This document shows positions 1 to 12,100 of a stretch of DNA of 64,000 nt, one piece after another. The stretch spans positions 28,409,058-28,473,057 of the forward strand of contig NC_134277.1 in assembly GCF_949628215.1 (NCBI RefSeq). The letters run 5' to 3'. Source of the stretch: Phalacrocorax aristotelis. Taxonomy: Eukaryota > Chordata > Aves > Suliformes > Phalacrocoracidae. The number at the start of each line of letters is the position of its first letter. Within the stretch, counting starts at the first letter, position 1. The notes under the pieces were generated by a model that did no database searches, was not told the DNA's origin, and saw only the letters and a list, made by a program, of their open reading frames with translations. The position numbers were made by a program, and so were the translations under genes.

Positions 1-1694
1 AAGAACAGCCAAGACCTAGTATCGGGGAACGTTAAATAAAGAGGTGTGGTACTAACCAGCCCCCAGAACTAGAGAGGCTTGGTGACATGATTGTCTGACC
101 GATCCTAAATGTGTTGGCTCAAAGGTCCTAAAGCAGAGCTTTGCCAATGTATATTTGTTGCCATAAAGGAATTAAGTATTCCTCCTAAATCCCTCGCCAG
201 AGGTCCCTTGTAATAGAATCCAGGCTACAGGGAAGGTTGATAAACCATACACTGCTCCTTTGACCCCCTCCTCCTTTGTTTTCCCCTTGTCTAAGAGGAA
301 GCTCTCTATATTTGGAGCTCAGTTGAGTTCCTCCACTGGTCTGTCTACATCTGCAGGATATCAACCTAAGTCACCACCAATGCTTCATTATTACCTCAGA
401 GAGGCCTCCATCTCTCCAGGCCAGTTAACACCTTCACAGCGACACTCACCAGTGGCAGCTCCCTCTGCCACTGCAGCATGTCCACATGCCGCAGAGACAC
501 AGCACTGAAAAAAATGCAAGTGACTGCCACGTGCAAGCATACTGATCAGGGTACTGACTGCAGGCAGCAGCCTGCAATGATTCTGTGCTTCTATTAGGGG
601 CCTCAAAATAGCAAGAAACAAAATAGAGATGCTAACGCACTGAGTTTGGGCTTGGTTTGTATTGTGGATTATGTATGTTAGATAGTAGATGAAATATCGC
701 TTTCTGGAAGTGAACCTGCAGTCAAAACAGGACGCCTGATTTGGCCCTATGTGATGTCGCATGTTAGTGATTACACCTCCATCACATATAATAACTCTCA
801 TCTTTACTCAACGAGTTTACACACTGATAAAGTCCATAACAAGGGCTCCACAAAGCATGGTGATCAAAGTCTTTGGAAGGTGTAAATGGGCACAGTAGCT
901 ATGGTCAGTCCTTATTTCCAACAGCTCTGCCTCTCTACCTCTGTTTTTATCACACTTGCATTGGTAAAGTTACTTACCAAAGAAAAAAAGGCTGCTTTCT
1001 TAGAAGAAATGTTGCCCAAGTGCAATTTACATCATATGCTATCTGGAAGCTATTCTGTGAAACATCATAATAATTGCTTTTCCTGGACTGAGACACTTAT
1101 TAGTAGCAGCTAAAGTTAACAGATTGGAAGATTGCCTGAAGATGATGGATGGGTTTTCTCAGTTGGTAGATTTCTGGTCATTTTCCATGGCAGCTGTAAA
1201 TTTAAAAATAATATAAAGTTAAGCAGTGGTAGAATAGAATTCACAAATATTACACAGCTACTGACTTGATCATTAATCATTGTAAATTATTGTTAGTGTT
1301 ACATATGATGAGCCAGGTTTTGCCCTGGGGTGTATATAGAAGTTTCTCCTTGATTACAAACAGGAAACAGCACATGTATGTGAATGCTGAATTTAGCCAA
1401 CTGCTTGTTTGTTTTGCTGGATTTCTTTTATTACTATTTGAGGGAGGTGGAAATGTTTCTTTTTCACAAATCCCCTTTCACACCAGTGATCTGGAAGAAA
1501 ATGATCAAAAGCTCTCATCTGATTTGTAGTCAATATCCCAAGTTATTGCAATAATATCCCTACTTATTCTCAAAGCTGAAGAGCTCTCCAGAGCTCAGGA
1601 GTCATTTGATCTGCCTGACGTCCACTTTTGAGGTGGCTGCAGTCAAAAAAGGATTTGTTATTGGACAGAATGAAGATCTCTGCTCTTCCTAGAA
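1..1694. other. Gene-free AT-rich flank
   Basis: I see no coding exon, RNA gene or recognisable repeat here. Open frames are short, lack family features and overlap on both strands. The composition is ordinary AT-rich intergenic DNA. Confidence 0.5.
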
Positions 1695-1751
1695 AGGTTG
1701 GACTAGATGATCCCTGAGGTCCCTTCCAACCTGTGATTCTGTGATTCTGTG
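1695..1751 (+). mobile_element. CR1 LINE 3'-end fragment
   Basis: This short stretch has the conserved CR1 tail: a GGTTGGACTAGATGATC block, then a CCTTCCAACC block, then two copies of the GTGATTCT octamer. Such octamers replace a poly(A) tail in CR1. Only the last 60 bases or so survive, as expected from the severe 5' truncation usual in this family. It is avian or sauropsid in flavour and is one of the clues to the host group. Confidence 0.85.
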
Positions 1752-3019
1752 AACTGAAATTCCTTCTAGGCTAAACCACCATTTTGCCTAGACTTTGTCC
1801 TAATTTACCTTGTTATTTTTTTATGAAATCACATATCTAAGTGTCTTCTTCAGGTAAGTAACTAGAGGGGAGCTGCCAGAGATACACATGTAAAAAACCA
1901 CAAACCAGAAGAATCCTCCTCTCCTTGCCCAGCAAACTGATGCAAATTAATAAGTTTTGCACTCAGAGATATGATGATTCCTCACTTTCTCTGCAGAATC
2001 TGGAGGTCAGAAAACCTCTAATAGCTTCAGCAAGGTCAGGAAGATACATGGACATTTGCCTTGAGAACCTTTAACTCCTCTCAACTCCTTTTGGACTTAA
2101 CTAACACTGTTATACTAATTACATATTAGTTACGCTGCATTTAGGTATATTTATGTTATACATGCTGTTAGTATTAATATATATTAGCTATAGGACTGAG
2201 TTTTTCAGTGTTGCTAACTTAGTCTGTTATTTAATGTCTTTCAGACTCTAGGTACAATACTCTGCAGTAGTTGCACTGAAAACAACTTATTTGAATGCCA
2301 ACTACAGAATACTGTTATCAGCAGGTTTTCTTGGGGCCGATTTACTTGTTTATCCACAGGGTTTTTTAATGAATACCTGTATTTTGGGGGTCTAGGTACG
2401 TTAAACATACTGAATAGTCAAAGCTTGTAAAAGCTAATCTCCCTGTCATTCCTTTATAGCTAAATTGGTTACGCACATCTCATTCAATTCTGTAACTTCA
2501 AGAATACCAACAACATAGGTTCCTGATTTCAATAGTACATATGCTGGTTTTAGCACTTACAATGGATCAGCTTTTAGCATGAGACACTAAACTCACCGTG
2601 CTTTGAAATTCGGAGCCACAATTTCAAATATAATATTGTCTTTGTTTGTGCTTGCCATTAATGGCTTTTCATTCTATACTTTCTGGATGTATACTATAAT
2701 ATTTTGTTCAAATCAAAGAGAAGACTGGACGGTAACTCAAAATTAATATATGCAGTTAAGCATTTACACCATCAGATATTCTACTGATATCAGCTTAGCC
2801 AAGTATGTATTCAACCAGTAACAAAATGTGCACAATTGTAAAATAAGATATTTGCTGTTAAATCCTGATATGGGGAAAGTGCCAGCTCTACTGTGATGTC
2901 TCTTCAATGCGACTTCTTTAATGGTATTCATTCTATGTGGAAGGCACTCAGCTACTACAGTAGTAGAGAAGGATCACGGAGAAAGGAAGGGTTAAATTAA
3001 TATCCACAGAAAGTGACAT
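1752..3019. other. Gene-free AT-rich stretch
   Basis: No gene or repeat is recognisable. Several TTA/TAT-rich segments occur around 2.1-2.2 kb, without clear structure. Confidence 0.45.
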
Positions 3020-3565
3020 ACTATTATGATTTTAGCATTGTGCAATAGAATTAAAGCACATATCAGATGGATTAAAAACTGGCTGACAGATCTCAAAAAC
3101 AAGGCATCAGCTGGGATTTCAGATTGCATGAATGTTCCCAATGTTCCCTTGGGTTTTGTACAAGGCCTAATATTCTTTAGCAATTTCACCAATGGTCATG
3201 TAAACATATCCCTAAATACAATCTGTGAATGACATGAGCTTGGCAGGATGGTACACAACGATGAAGACTGGGCAGTAAAACAGAAATCGGAAATGGTACA
3301 GGAAAGAATCACAGAATATTCAAAGGAAAATTCCTTGCAGTAAATAAATAAATAAATAAATAAATAAAACTAAGGAGTTCCACCTGTTTAGTTTATCAGA
3401 AAGAAGGTGGGAAGAGGTGAGTTGTATGCATAAGTAATTCACAGAGAGAGAAATACCAAGAAATTACTTTTCCATCTAGCAGGAGAACCATGGGCTGGAA
3501 ACTTAAGACAGATAGACTGTAAGTAAGGTGCCTTTTTAACAATAAAGATGCTTATCTGTTGGAAG
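3020..3565 (+). mobile_element. Ancient, heavily decayed CR1-type LINE fragment
   Basis: The sequence follows the order of a CR1 ORF2 3' half. First comes a stretch translating as RWIKNWLTD, the typical Trp-Leu-Thr-Asp segment upstream of the reverse transcriptase active site. Then come remnants of the region downstream of the active site (around 3225-3285) and the C-terminal region with the SLSKRR-like and NGWKL-like segments (about 3385-3520). Multiple indels and stops break every frame, and an (AAAT)n microsatellite has grown inside it at 3341-3368. Divergence is far greater than in the CR1 copy at 7.3 kb, so this is an older insertion, probably of a lineage shared with turtles or crocodilians. 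That dating is inference; the LINE assignment rests on matching segment order. Confidence 0.6.
3341..3368. repeat. (AAAT)n microsatellite
   Basis: About seven tandem AAAT units lie inside the old CR1 fragment. Confidence 0.95.
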
Positions 3566-6500
3566 AAAAATTTCCAGGGATATACCAGATACATTTTATG
3601 ATCTCTTAAGGCCAAGAGGAAGACATGTTTTAGCCAAAACCAGAGATTTTGTTTAACATAAGAATAATTGGAGATAGTGTAAAGGCATATAAGCAGACAA
3701 ATTGATCATAGTCTATGAGTATGAATGTATGCAAATTTAACAGAGCCAACATTCCCTCATCTGCCTGTGGTATGTCTCGTTAAGGCAACTGCTTATTAAG
3801 AAGGTGGATTATCATTGTTTAATCTTACCTTAAGGGATATTATGAAATAAAAAGTTTATCAAACATCTAGAAAGTGTAACAAAGTCTACAATACAACTTG
3901 TCTTGCAACACTACAAATTACTGGAGAGAACAGCCCTTATTTGTGAGGTACAAACCTGAGGTAAAGTACAGTAAAGAAATGGAACTCGTGTCAGTTTAGC
4001 AAATATGAATAGACTAATCATGAAAATACTTCCACCACATATGCTTCTGTGGTGTCATTAAAGTGTGCCTCTGCATTATTTTTAGAATAATTAGAATCAC
4101 AATAGATCTTCAGATACTTTCTTTTTCTACCAAATAACAATAATTAATAAATGTTAGCCTTCTCCCCCCATCTTCCATTTGGTAGCATATTATATCTCCC
4201 GGAAACTTGCTGAGGCAGTCACATTAGCAAAACCAGAGAGTAAATCCATTCAAAATAATGTGACTAAAAGCAGAATCTGTCTATTTGCTTTTTCATGGTC
4301 AGAACAAAAGGCTCCATTGCTGCTTTTACAGCTAAATAGCATTTTATAATGAACTCTGAAATTTTTGGGAAAGTCAGATTACAATGTTGGTTTAACATCA
4401 GACACTCTATTGTTTAGATGTAGGATCACTGTGATGTCCGGTCTCTGAAAACTTCAGTTTTTCTTTTGGTATTAAAAAGACCACTGAAGTAATCCACAAA
4501 GAGTTCAGGCCTCAGGAAAGAAGTCTGAAAAACAAACACTGTTAAAGACTGGTCAGACACGATTATGTGGCTGACGATTACATATGATAACAATTAAAAT
4601 TATCTGATTCCAACCACATGGCATCTTAATACAGCAGATCTCCAAGCAAATAACGTGTCACGTAATAGGTTTTGATTGATGTTGTCAGCAGCCTTTTGAA
4701 TGTTACAGATACCTTCCCATCAATGCCTCAGAAAATCAGTGGAGACTACTGATCTCATCCTAAACTGAAACTATTTGCATGCTCCTAAATACTCTGGTTC
4801 TAACTGCTCGGTAACCTCAAATTCTTGTTTTACTAGATGGTTAGGTAAATGCATACATGGTGTCCAGCTGCTTACTTCCATTTGTAAATAACTTAGCTAA
4901 TACATGCATTAGTGGTTTGAGTGAAAGCCCTAGCTGCTTTCTGAGAGGTCTTTCAGTTACCTGCCAGTACAGCTCTGGGAAGATACGTCTGATTACAAGC
5001 CAGCTGAAGCACTCCAAACAATTGCTGAAGTCCATGTGTTGGTTGGCATAGGGGACCCAACCAGAGAGCATAAAGGAGCTGCCAAGGAGCTGCCACTGAG
5101 CAGCATGAGCCTACTCTACTGCCGACTTCAATTTGTGTTAAAAAAAAATAGGGATGAGTTAATGATTGCTAAACCAACAAATCATCCTCCTATTGGAGGA
5201 GCCCCAGAGGACATTCTGTCTCCAGTGGTGATATAACCAGTAAGCAAACACATTGTCACATTGCCTAGAACGGGCATACAAAAAGCAGCGGGGATCAGAC
5301 CAGGAATTTGGAATATTTTCATGGTGCCAGTCTCCACACATGTTCTCAGCTTAGCCTCCTGCTCCTTATTTTCCTCTAGACCAGCATGAAGGCGCAGCCC
5401 AAAAACTACTCTTCAGATCTGTGATGCAAGCTTTATTGTTTCCTTCTGTATACTGTTAAGTAGGAAGAGAAACATGTCTTAAAAATGAATTGAGGAATAA
5501 AACCATACATTTGTTAGAAGGACAGTTTTTGCTACCATTGTTGTTTTAAAAAAAACAACTTTTTCTCTTTTGGCATCTAAATGATGACTGCAACACCACA
5601 GCTGGAAAACCAGCTGTCTTTTCTAACCATGGCTGCTGTGAACATGGTTCTCTCACTGTAGGCTGTGGAGTCAAGAGCATATTGAGAATGAAAGTTCAGT
5701 TAAGATACTGCAACAGTTTTGTCAGTGTTGTTGAAGGTAAGCAAAATTCTTATGTGTTATTCACATCAGCTTCACTGGTCTCACAGAGTATGTTATCCAG
5801 CCACAATGCAAGATCTTGCCTGTGTTATAAATATATGGGGTTTTATAACAAATGCATTGTATTTTTTTCTCATTCTTTATAACAGATCACACTAAAGATC
5901 AAGAAGAATATGAGGCAATAAAACTCATGAATAGACAACGCAATGTTATTCTTGACACCTCAGTCATAAATGTGTTTCTGTCCTGAGTTAACAGTGTTAC
6001 AGTGTATGCCACAGTTTTATCTAAATGTCCTTTCCAGTAAGCAATGGTCTTTGCACAATGAATGTCATCTTACTGTGAAGGAAATATATCAGCTTTCGAA
6101 TAACAATAAGAGAGGAATTATCTAGAGGGTCCATGTTAAATTAGAATCACATATTGCTTCTCTGCAAGAAAAATTACATTTGTTGTATTTATGCACCAAA
6201 ACTGGCTAGCATCACAGGATAGCAGGTTCTCCAGAAGAACAGTGAAGCACCAGCTCGTTGCAATAGAGGATGAAAACTGTCCATATCCATAGTTCTAAAC
6301 TTTCAGCAGCAAACAATCACATTCCTTGTCCTGAACTGCAGAGAACTCTCTCCAAAAAATCACCGATGTCAATCAACTTACATAATACTTAGACTTTACA
6401 GAGATGAGATCTCAATCTTGTGCAAGAATACATTAGACAAAATGTCCACGTCATTAGTCATCAGTAGAGCAATCAATAGAGTATGTAAACAAGTCAAATT

Positions 6501-7264
6501 ATGCAAAAACAGATGTAGCCATGCATCTGCAAAGATGCAGCTGAAGACATATTCTTCGAAGAACTGGGTGAACAGCATGACAGAGCTAGTTCAGCTGATA
6601 TGTGTTTTCCATCCCTGATGTCCAACACTGTACGTTCAGAGGCTACTTCATAAGTAAAATGCTTGTGAGGCTGAAGGATGAGCAGAAGTGATTAGCATGG
6701 GAAAAGGGCCTCTCATTTTCTCCATGCAGACTCTAATACAAAGGGACTTTGATCTTTAGGGGGATCTCTACCACAGTGCAAAATAATAATGATGATAACA
6801 CAACAGTAATAATAGGTACCGATAGCAATGCTGAACCTTGAACATGTATCCATTATAAACACATAAATATTCAGTTGTCTACTATAAGAGCACAGGTCAT
6901 AGACTCTTTAGCTTCATTTCCCTCCTACACAGCCAAAAGTAGGCAGGAAAATTATTGAAATATATTTATTAGCTGGTAAACAGTATCTTTCTGAATTGGC
7001 ATGACACGAATTTGTGGAGTTGAGCTCCTAATGTGTATATGAGAATTCACATAATATTAGAAGCAAACAGAATATTTGAGCTGCGGAAGAATCTACAAAA
7101 AATTGCCACAACAGCAGAGACTTTCTTTCAAAATGAGACAGGAGAGGTTGTGACACACATCTAAATTCCCTGCAGCGCTTTGAAAAACTTAGCATGTACC
7201 TGCAAATCAACTGGGGGTCTCAATTTATTATTCAATTGATTCTACATATGACTTTTGCAATTTT
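3566..7264. other. Gene-free AT-rich stretch
   Basis: No coding potential, RNA gene or recognisable repeat was found. The longest frames (under 80 codons) lack any family signature. Confidence 0.45.
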
Positions 7265-9164
7265 TTTAAGAATAAAGGAGAAATGGCCAACCTAGGTCTT
7301 GCAGAGAGAAAATTAGAAAGGCAAAAGCCCAGCTAGGTCTCAGTTTGGCCACTGTTGTAAGGGATAACAAAAAATGTTTTTACAAATACATTAACAAAAA
7401 GAGAGCCAAAGAGAATCCCCATCCTCTATTGGACATGGAAGGGAACATCGCTACTGAGTGTGAGGAAAAGGCTGAGGTACTAATGCCTTCTTTGCCTCAG
7501 TGTTTAACAGTCAGACCAGTTATCCTCAGGGTATTCAGCCCCTGGAGCTGGAAGGCAGGGACAGGATGTGGAATAAACCCCCCATAATCCAGGAGGAAGC
7601 GTTTTACAACCCGCTGAGCCACCTGAACACTCACAAGACTATGGGGCCATATGGGATCCACCCAAGAGTACAGAGGGAGCTGGCAGAGGAGCTCGCCAAG
7701 CCACTCTCCATCATTTATCAGCAGTCCTTTTAAACAGAGGAGGTCCCAGATGACTGGAGGCTTGCCAATGTGACACCCATCTACAAAAAGGGCCGGAAGG
7801 AGGATCCGGGGAATTACAGGCCAGCCAGCCTGACCTCAGTACCGGGGAAGGTTATGGAGCACTTCATCTTGAGTGAGCTCACCAGGCAAGTGCAGGACAA
7901 CCAGGGGATCAGGCCCAGCCAGCAAGGCTTCATGAAAGGCAGGTCCTGCCTGACCAACCTGATCTCTTTCTATGACCAGGTGACCCACCTGGTGGGTGAG
8001 GGAAAGGCTGTAGACGTTATCTACCTGGACTTCAGCAAAGCCTTTGATGCTGTCCCCACAGCACTCTCCTAGAGAAGCTGGCGGCTCATGGCTTGGACAC
8101 GTGTACTCTTCCCTGCGTAAAAAACTGGCTGGATGGCCGAGCCCAGAGATTTGTAGTGAATGGAGCTAAAACCAGTTGGCAGCCGGTCACAAGTGGTGTC
8201 ACCCAGGGCTCAGTTCTGTTTAATATCTTTATCAATGATCTGGATGAGGGGATCGAGTGCACCCTCAGTAAGTTTGCAGAGGACACCAAATTGGGTGGGA
8301 GTGTCATCTGCTTGAGGGTAGGAAGGCTCTGCAGAGGAATCTAGACAGGCTGGATCGATGGACCAAGGCCAGTTGTATGAGGTTTAACAAGGCCAAGTGC
8401 TGGGTCCTGCGCTTGGGTCACAACAACCCCATGCAATGCTACAGGAAGAGTGGCTGGAGAGCTGCCCAGCGGAGAAGGACCTGTGGGTGCTGGTTGACAG
8501 CCGGCTGAACATGAGCCAGCAGTGTGCCCAGGTGGCCAAGAAGGCCAACAGCATGCTGGTTTGTGCCAGGAATAGTGTAGCCAGCAGGAGTCAGGGAGTG
8601 TTCATGCCCCTGTACTTAGCAGTGGTAAGGCCAAAGACCACACCTTGAATATTGCATTCAGTTTTGTGCCCCTCAGTACAAGAAGGACATTGAGTTGCTG
8701 GAGTGTATCCAAAGAAGGGCAAGGAAGCTGGTGAAGGGTCTGGAAAACAAGTCTTATGAGGAGCAGCTGAGGGAACCGGGATTGTTTACCTGATTTGCCT
8801 GGAGAAGAGGAGGCTGAGGGGAGACCTTATCACTCTCTACATCTACCTGAAAGGAGGTTGTAGTGAGGTGGGTGTTAGTCTCTTCTCCCAAGTCACCAGT
8901 GATAGGATGAGAGGAAAGGGACTCAAGTTGCATCAGGGGACGTTTAGATTGGATATTAGAAAAAAATTCTTCACTGAAAGAGTGGTCAGGCATTGGAACA
9001 GGCTGCCCAGGGTGGTGGTGGAAACACCATTTCTGGCGGTGTTCAAAAACCTTGTAGACACGGCACTTCAGGGCATGGTTTAGGAGGCATAGTAGTGTTG
9101 GGTCGACAATTGGACTTGATGATCCTAGAGGTCTTTTCCAACCTTAATGATTCTATGATTCTAA
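7265..9164 (+). mobile_element. CR1 LINE, 5'-truncated, about 1.9 kb
   Basis: This is a CR1 non-LTR retrotransposon copy spanning the C-terminal part of ORF2 and the 3' UTR. The left end begins within ORF2, as expected from 5' truncation. The right end carries the CR1 tail: TTGGACTTGATGATCCTAGA, a TTCCAACC block, and two ATGATTCT octamers at 9147-9163. The coding part is broken (see the pseudogene entry). It lies about 24 kb upstream of DLX6 and is transcribed, if at all, in the same direction. It is the longest mobile element in the window and strongly supports a bird genome. Confidence 0.93.
7280..9083 (+). pseudogene. Broken CR1 ORF2 reverse transcriptase
   Basis: Fragments of one LINE reverse transcriptase are spread over different frames. 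A segment at 7345-7470 holds an NKKCFYKYI-type motif. A segment at 7500-8072 has DDWRLANVTPIYKKG, NYRPASL and [10 protein letters not shown], the last carrying the first catalytic aspartate. A segment at 8093-8344 has VTQGSVL and the active-site block. A segment at 8397-8648 has EKDLWVLVD and SVASRSQ. The C-terminus at 8868-9083 has RHWNRLPR. In-frame stops occur at 7731 and 8070, with frame changes near 7490, 8080, 8345-8400 and 8650-8860. The active-site FADD box reads FAED at 8273-8284, so the first aspartate of the dyad is replaced. The copy cannot make an active enzyme. Confidence 0.9.
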
Positions 9165-12100
9165 CCTATGGCCTCTGGACCAGTTTCCAAAGGCCAGAAT
9201 AACTTATCCAACCAATAGCCACACTTTGCTGTCACATCCTTCACTGAGGCCCTCAGTCACAGTAAGGCAATGAATTGCAAGCTGCTAAATCAGCAAAAAG
9301 GTGACCAGAAGCTTGGCCTTAGCACCATTTTTGCCCAAGGCCCTGTGGCCTCTACAACACTATGAACCACAAATCGCATCTATCCCAATTCGGGCATGCC
9401 CCACACATGATGAATGGGTGATGTGAACAGTGCTGTGATAACAGCATGAGTGAATCTCAGCCTTGAGACAGGTGCTACTTGAACCTCCTCATCTATTGCC
9501 AAAATTAGTATTTTCTGAAGGAAGCACTTGTATTTTGGTTTTCTAATGGATATGCCTCTCATCAAGTAACAGCTTGGAGCATATGAATTCTTCCTTTAAA
9601 ATGACACAATCTTCCAGACCAAAAGGCTGATATTAACACAAGGTATGTGGAGTACATATTTATGTAGTAAACACAACTATTGTTTGTTGCCCGAGCTAAC
9701 ACACCATAACTTGGCTTTGGACATGCGTAGCAAAAGTCCAGCATTTTTCTGAAGTCTTTCTGTCACAATGATTCATACATGACAGTGAAAGCATATCTAT
9801 GTTTCAGATGTATGCAGAAAAAGAGCATCCCTCCTTGGAGAAATCAACACTTCAAGAACAGAGAGGCAGAAAAAGGTCCAGAGTGAGATTTTCTGCAGGC
9901 ATCATAGGAAGGGAATAGGCACACTGAAATTAGAGAAGGCAGTGGCCTGGTGAAAGAATTTAGGGATACTGAATAATGCCAGTGGGGCTGCATGGAAGAA
10001 GCCAAATATCTCTGTTATTTTCTGATCAAAGGGAATCTATTGAACTCCAAACTCACTGAAAAATGATGAGCTAGTTCTTCAGAGAGGGGTTGAAAACAGG
10101 GAGGTGGGGCTGCTTGCATAGTTTTGCTTGGCATGGTTTCATTTTTCACAAAAATTAAGAGAAAAAACAATATTCCAAAACTCTTCCTGTGCAGTTATTA
10201 ATTATTTTTCTCCCTTGGATTGCAACACACAAATATCAACAACCACTTTGGTTATGTTGGTCTGGAGTCCTGTCCAGGCTTTCCGTGTGGAGCTTGTAAG
10301 GAGCTGTCCCACTCTGTATGTGTTGAAAGTCTCTCCCCTTGGAAATGCATTTGGGCTGGTGCCCTGAAGTGACATTTGAAACCTGCCCATGCTGCTTTGC
10401 TTTTTTTCTCTTTCTTGTTGTCAGGCTCATCATGCTGAGTCATATCTGCAGCTAGATCATAATGATTATCCTGAAATGTCAGCAGCTGCTCTTTTCACCC
10501 CCATATGGTGCCAGATTTAGGATGAGGTTTCCCTAATGCATAAACAATGACTATAATTGTGGTTTTTGACAACCAAGGTATCACAGAGATGTTATTCTGT
10601 TGTAAAAAAAAATGCATTTCCACAGTTGTAATGAAAGGGTGGGTCATACTGACCCATATGTTTCTTTGTATTTCTCCCCAAAGAAAGTCTATGACATAAG
10701 TGAATCCCTGTCAGCACGGCTGTTGGACATCAGATGTTGTTTGACAGGGGCAACAGCTAAAAGCTTTTGCAGTTAATACCTTCCTAACTGTGAGAGCATT
10801 ATTTGCCTAATTCCAGAGATGATTCTTTGACAGACAAAAACCTGGCTTTAACTTCTATTCTCTTAATTTAGATGTAATTTCTTTGTGGTCCTCAGATAGC
10901 TCCGTGTTCTCCTTTAGTGCTGCTTAAAGTTACCAGCTCTCTTTAAAAGTCAACTAATAAAAGGTGAGGTATCAGAGAAATATAAAATAAAACAAAACAA
11001 AAACAAAGAACAGTAGCAGGACTTGACAAAAGTAATGAAAACCCAAGGCACTCTCTCTTCTTTCATTTATAGATGTGCATCAAAAGTATCTCCAGTATCT
11101 AGTATCTGCGGAGATAGAAGATAGTGGAACTGTGTCAGTGAGAGGGGAATCTAGCCCCAGCACCTCCATGTTGTTTTTTAATGCCAAATAAAGCAACACA
11201 GAGATAAATGAAAGATAGGCAAGTAGAAAATCCTGTAAGGGCAAAAGCAGGGTGAACACAATGTATTATTGTTGAACACTGGGAGAAGAGTCATTGAAGC
11301 TGATCTTCATTTGAGATAACAGACCCAAGTAAGTCCTTTGATGAGGTAATACAGGTTTCTGAGACAAGGCAAAAGTACACCCTAAATCTTGAATAATGTG
11401 GGCAGATGGTACTGCTCATTATTGCTTTGGGTAAGGGTGTATTTGTGTGTATGCATGTACAAGAAAACAAGCTAGCTGAAACATAGAGAGAAATAAGCTC
11501 TAAACACAGCAGCTAAAAGGAAGCTATCTAGGCATAAATGCCTAAAGGGAGAGCTTATCGGGGGTACTGAACAAAAAATATATGGTGCTGTTAGCAAAGG
11601 TACTGATGGTTTGATTGCATCTGCAGTGAGAGAAAGAGGAGTTTGAAAGTTCTTTGTAAATAGGTAGCACTGCATCCCAGAAAGGCCTGACTCCATCAAT
11701 GGTTTAGCTTCCTAACCAGAACAAGCTCTGATTTGTGGCCATCTGTGTCAAAGGAAGGAATATTATAGGTAATGAAACAGACTAAAGGTAAGACTACAGA
11801 CAAACCTACACTGTCCTGAGAAAGCTAAGGATGCTTTAATTAATTACATCCTGTTGTAATGAATTAAATTAATTAAGTTGTAACAAATCAAAAGCCACAC
11901 ATACGTACAAAAATTATGGCAAATGCAAAATGGTTTAACAGATAGCAACACTAATCCTAGCCATTTTTCACTGAAAGAAACTCTTCTGAAGCTTAAAGCA
12001 GCCCTCAGTAATGAGCCTGAGAAGATACTAGTGCTCTGCAGGACAAGAGGTTCAGGTTCAGTAAGACCAAACCGGGAGGTGAGTTCTACAGCTGTGTCCT

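Noticed and set aside
3341-3368. Poly(A)-like tail of a retroposed gene
   Set aside because: It is a simple AAAT repeat inside a CR1 remnant, not the end of a processed transcript.
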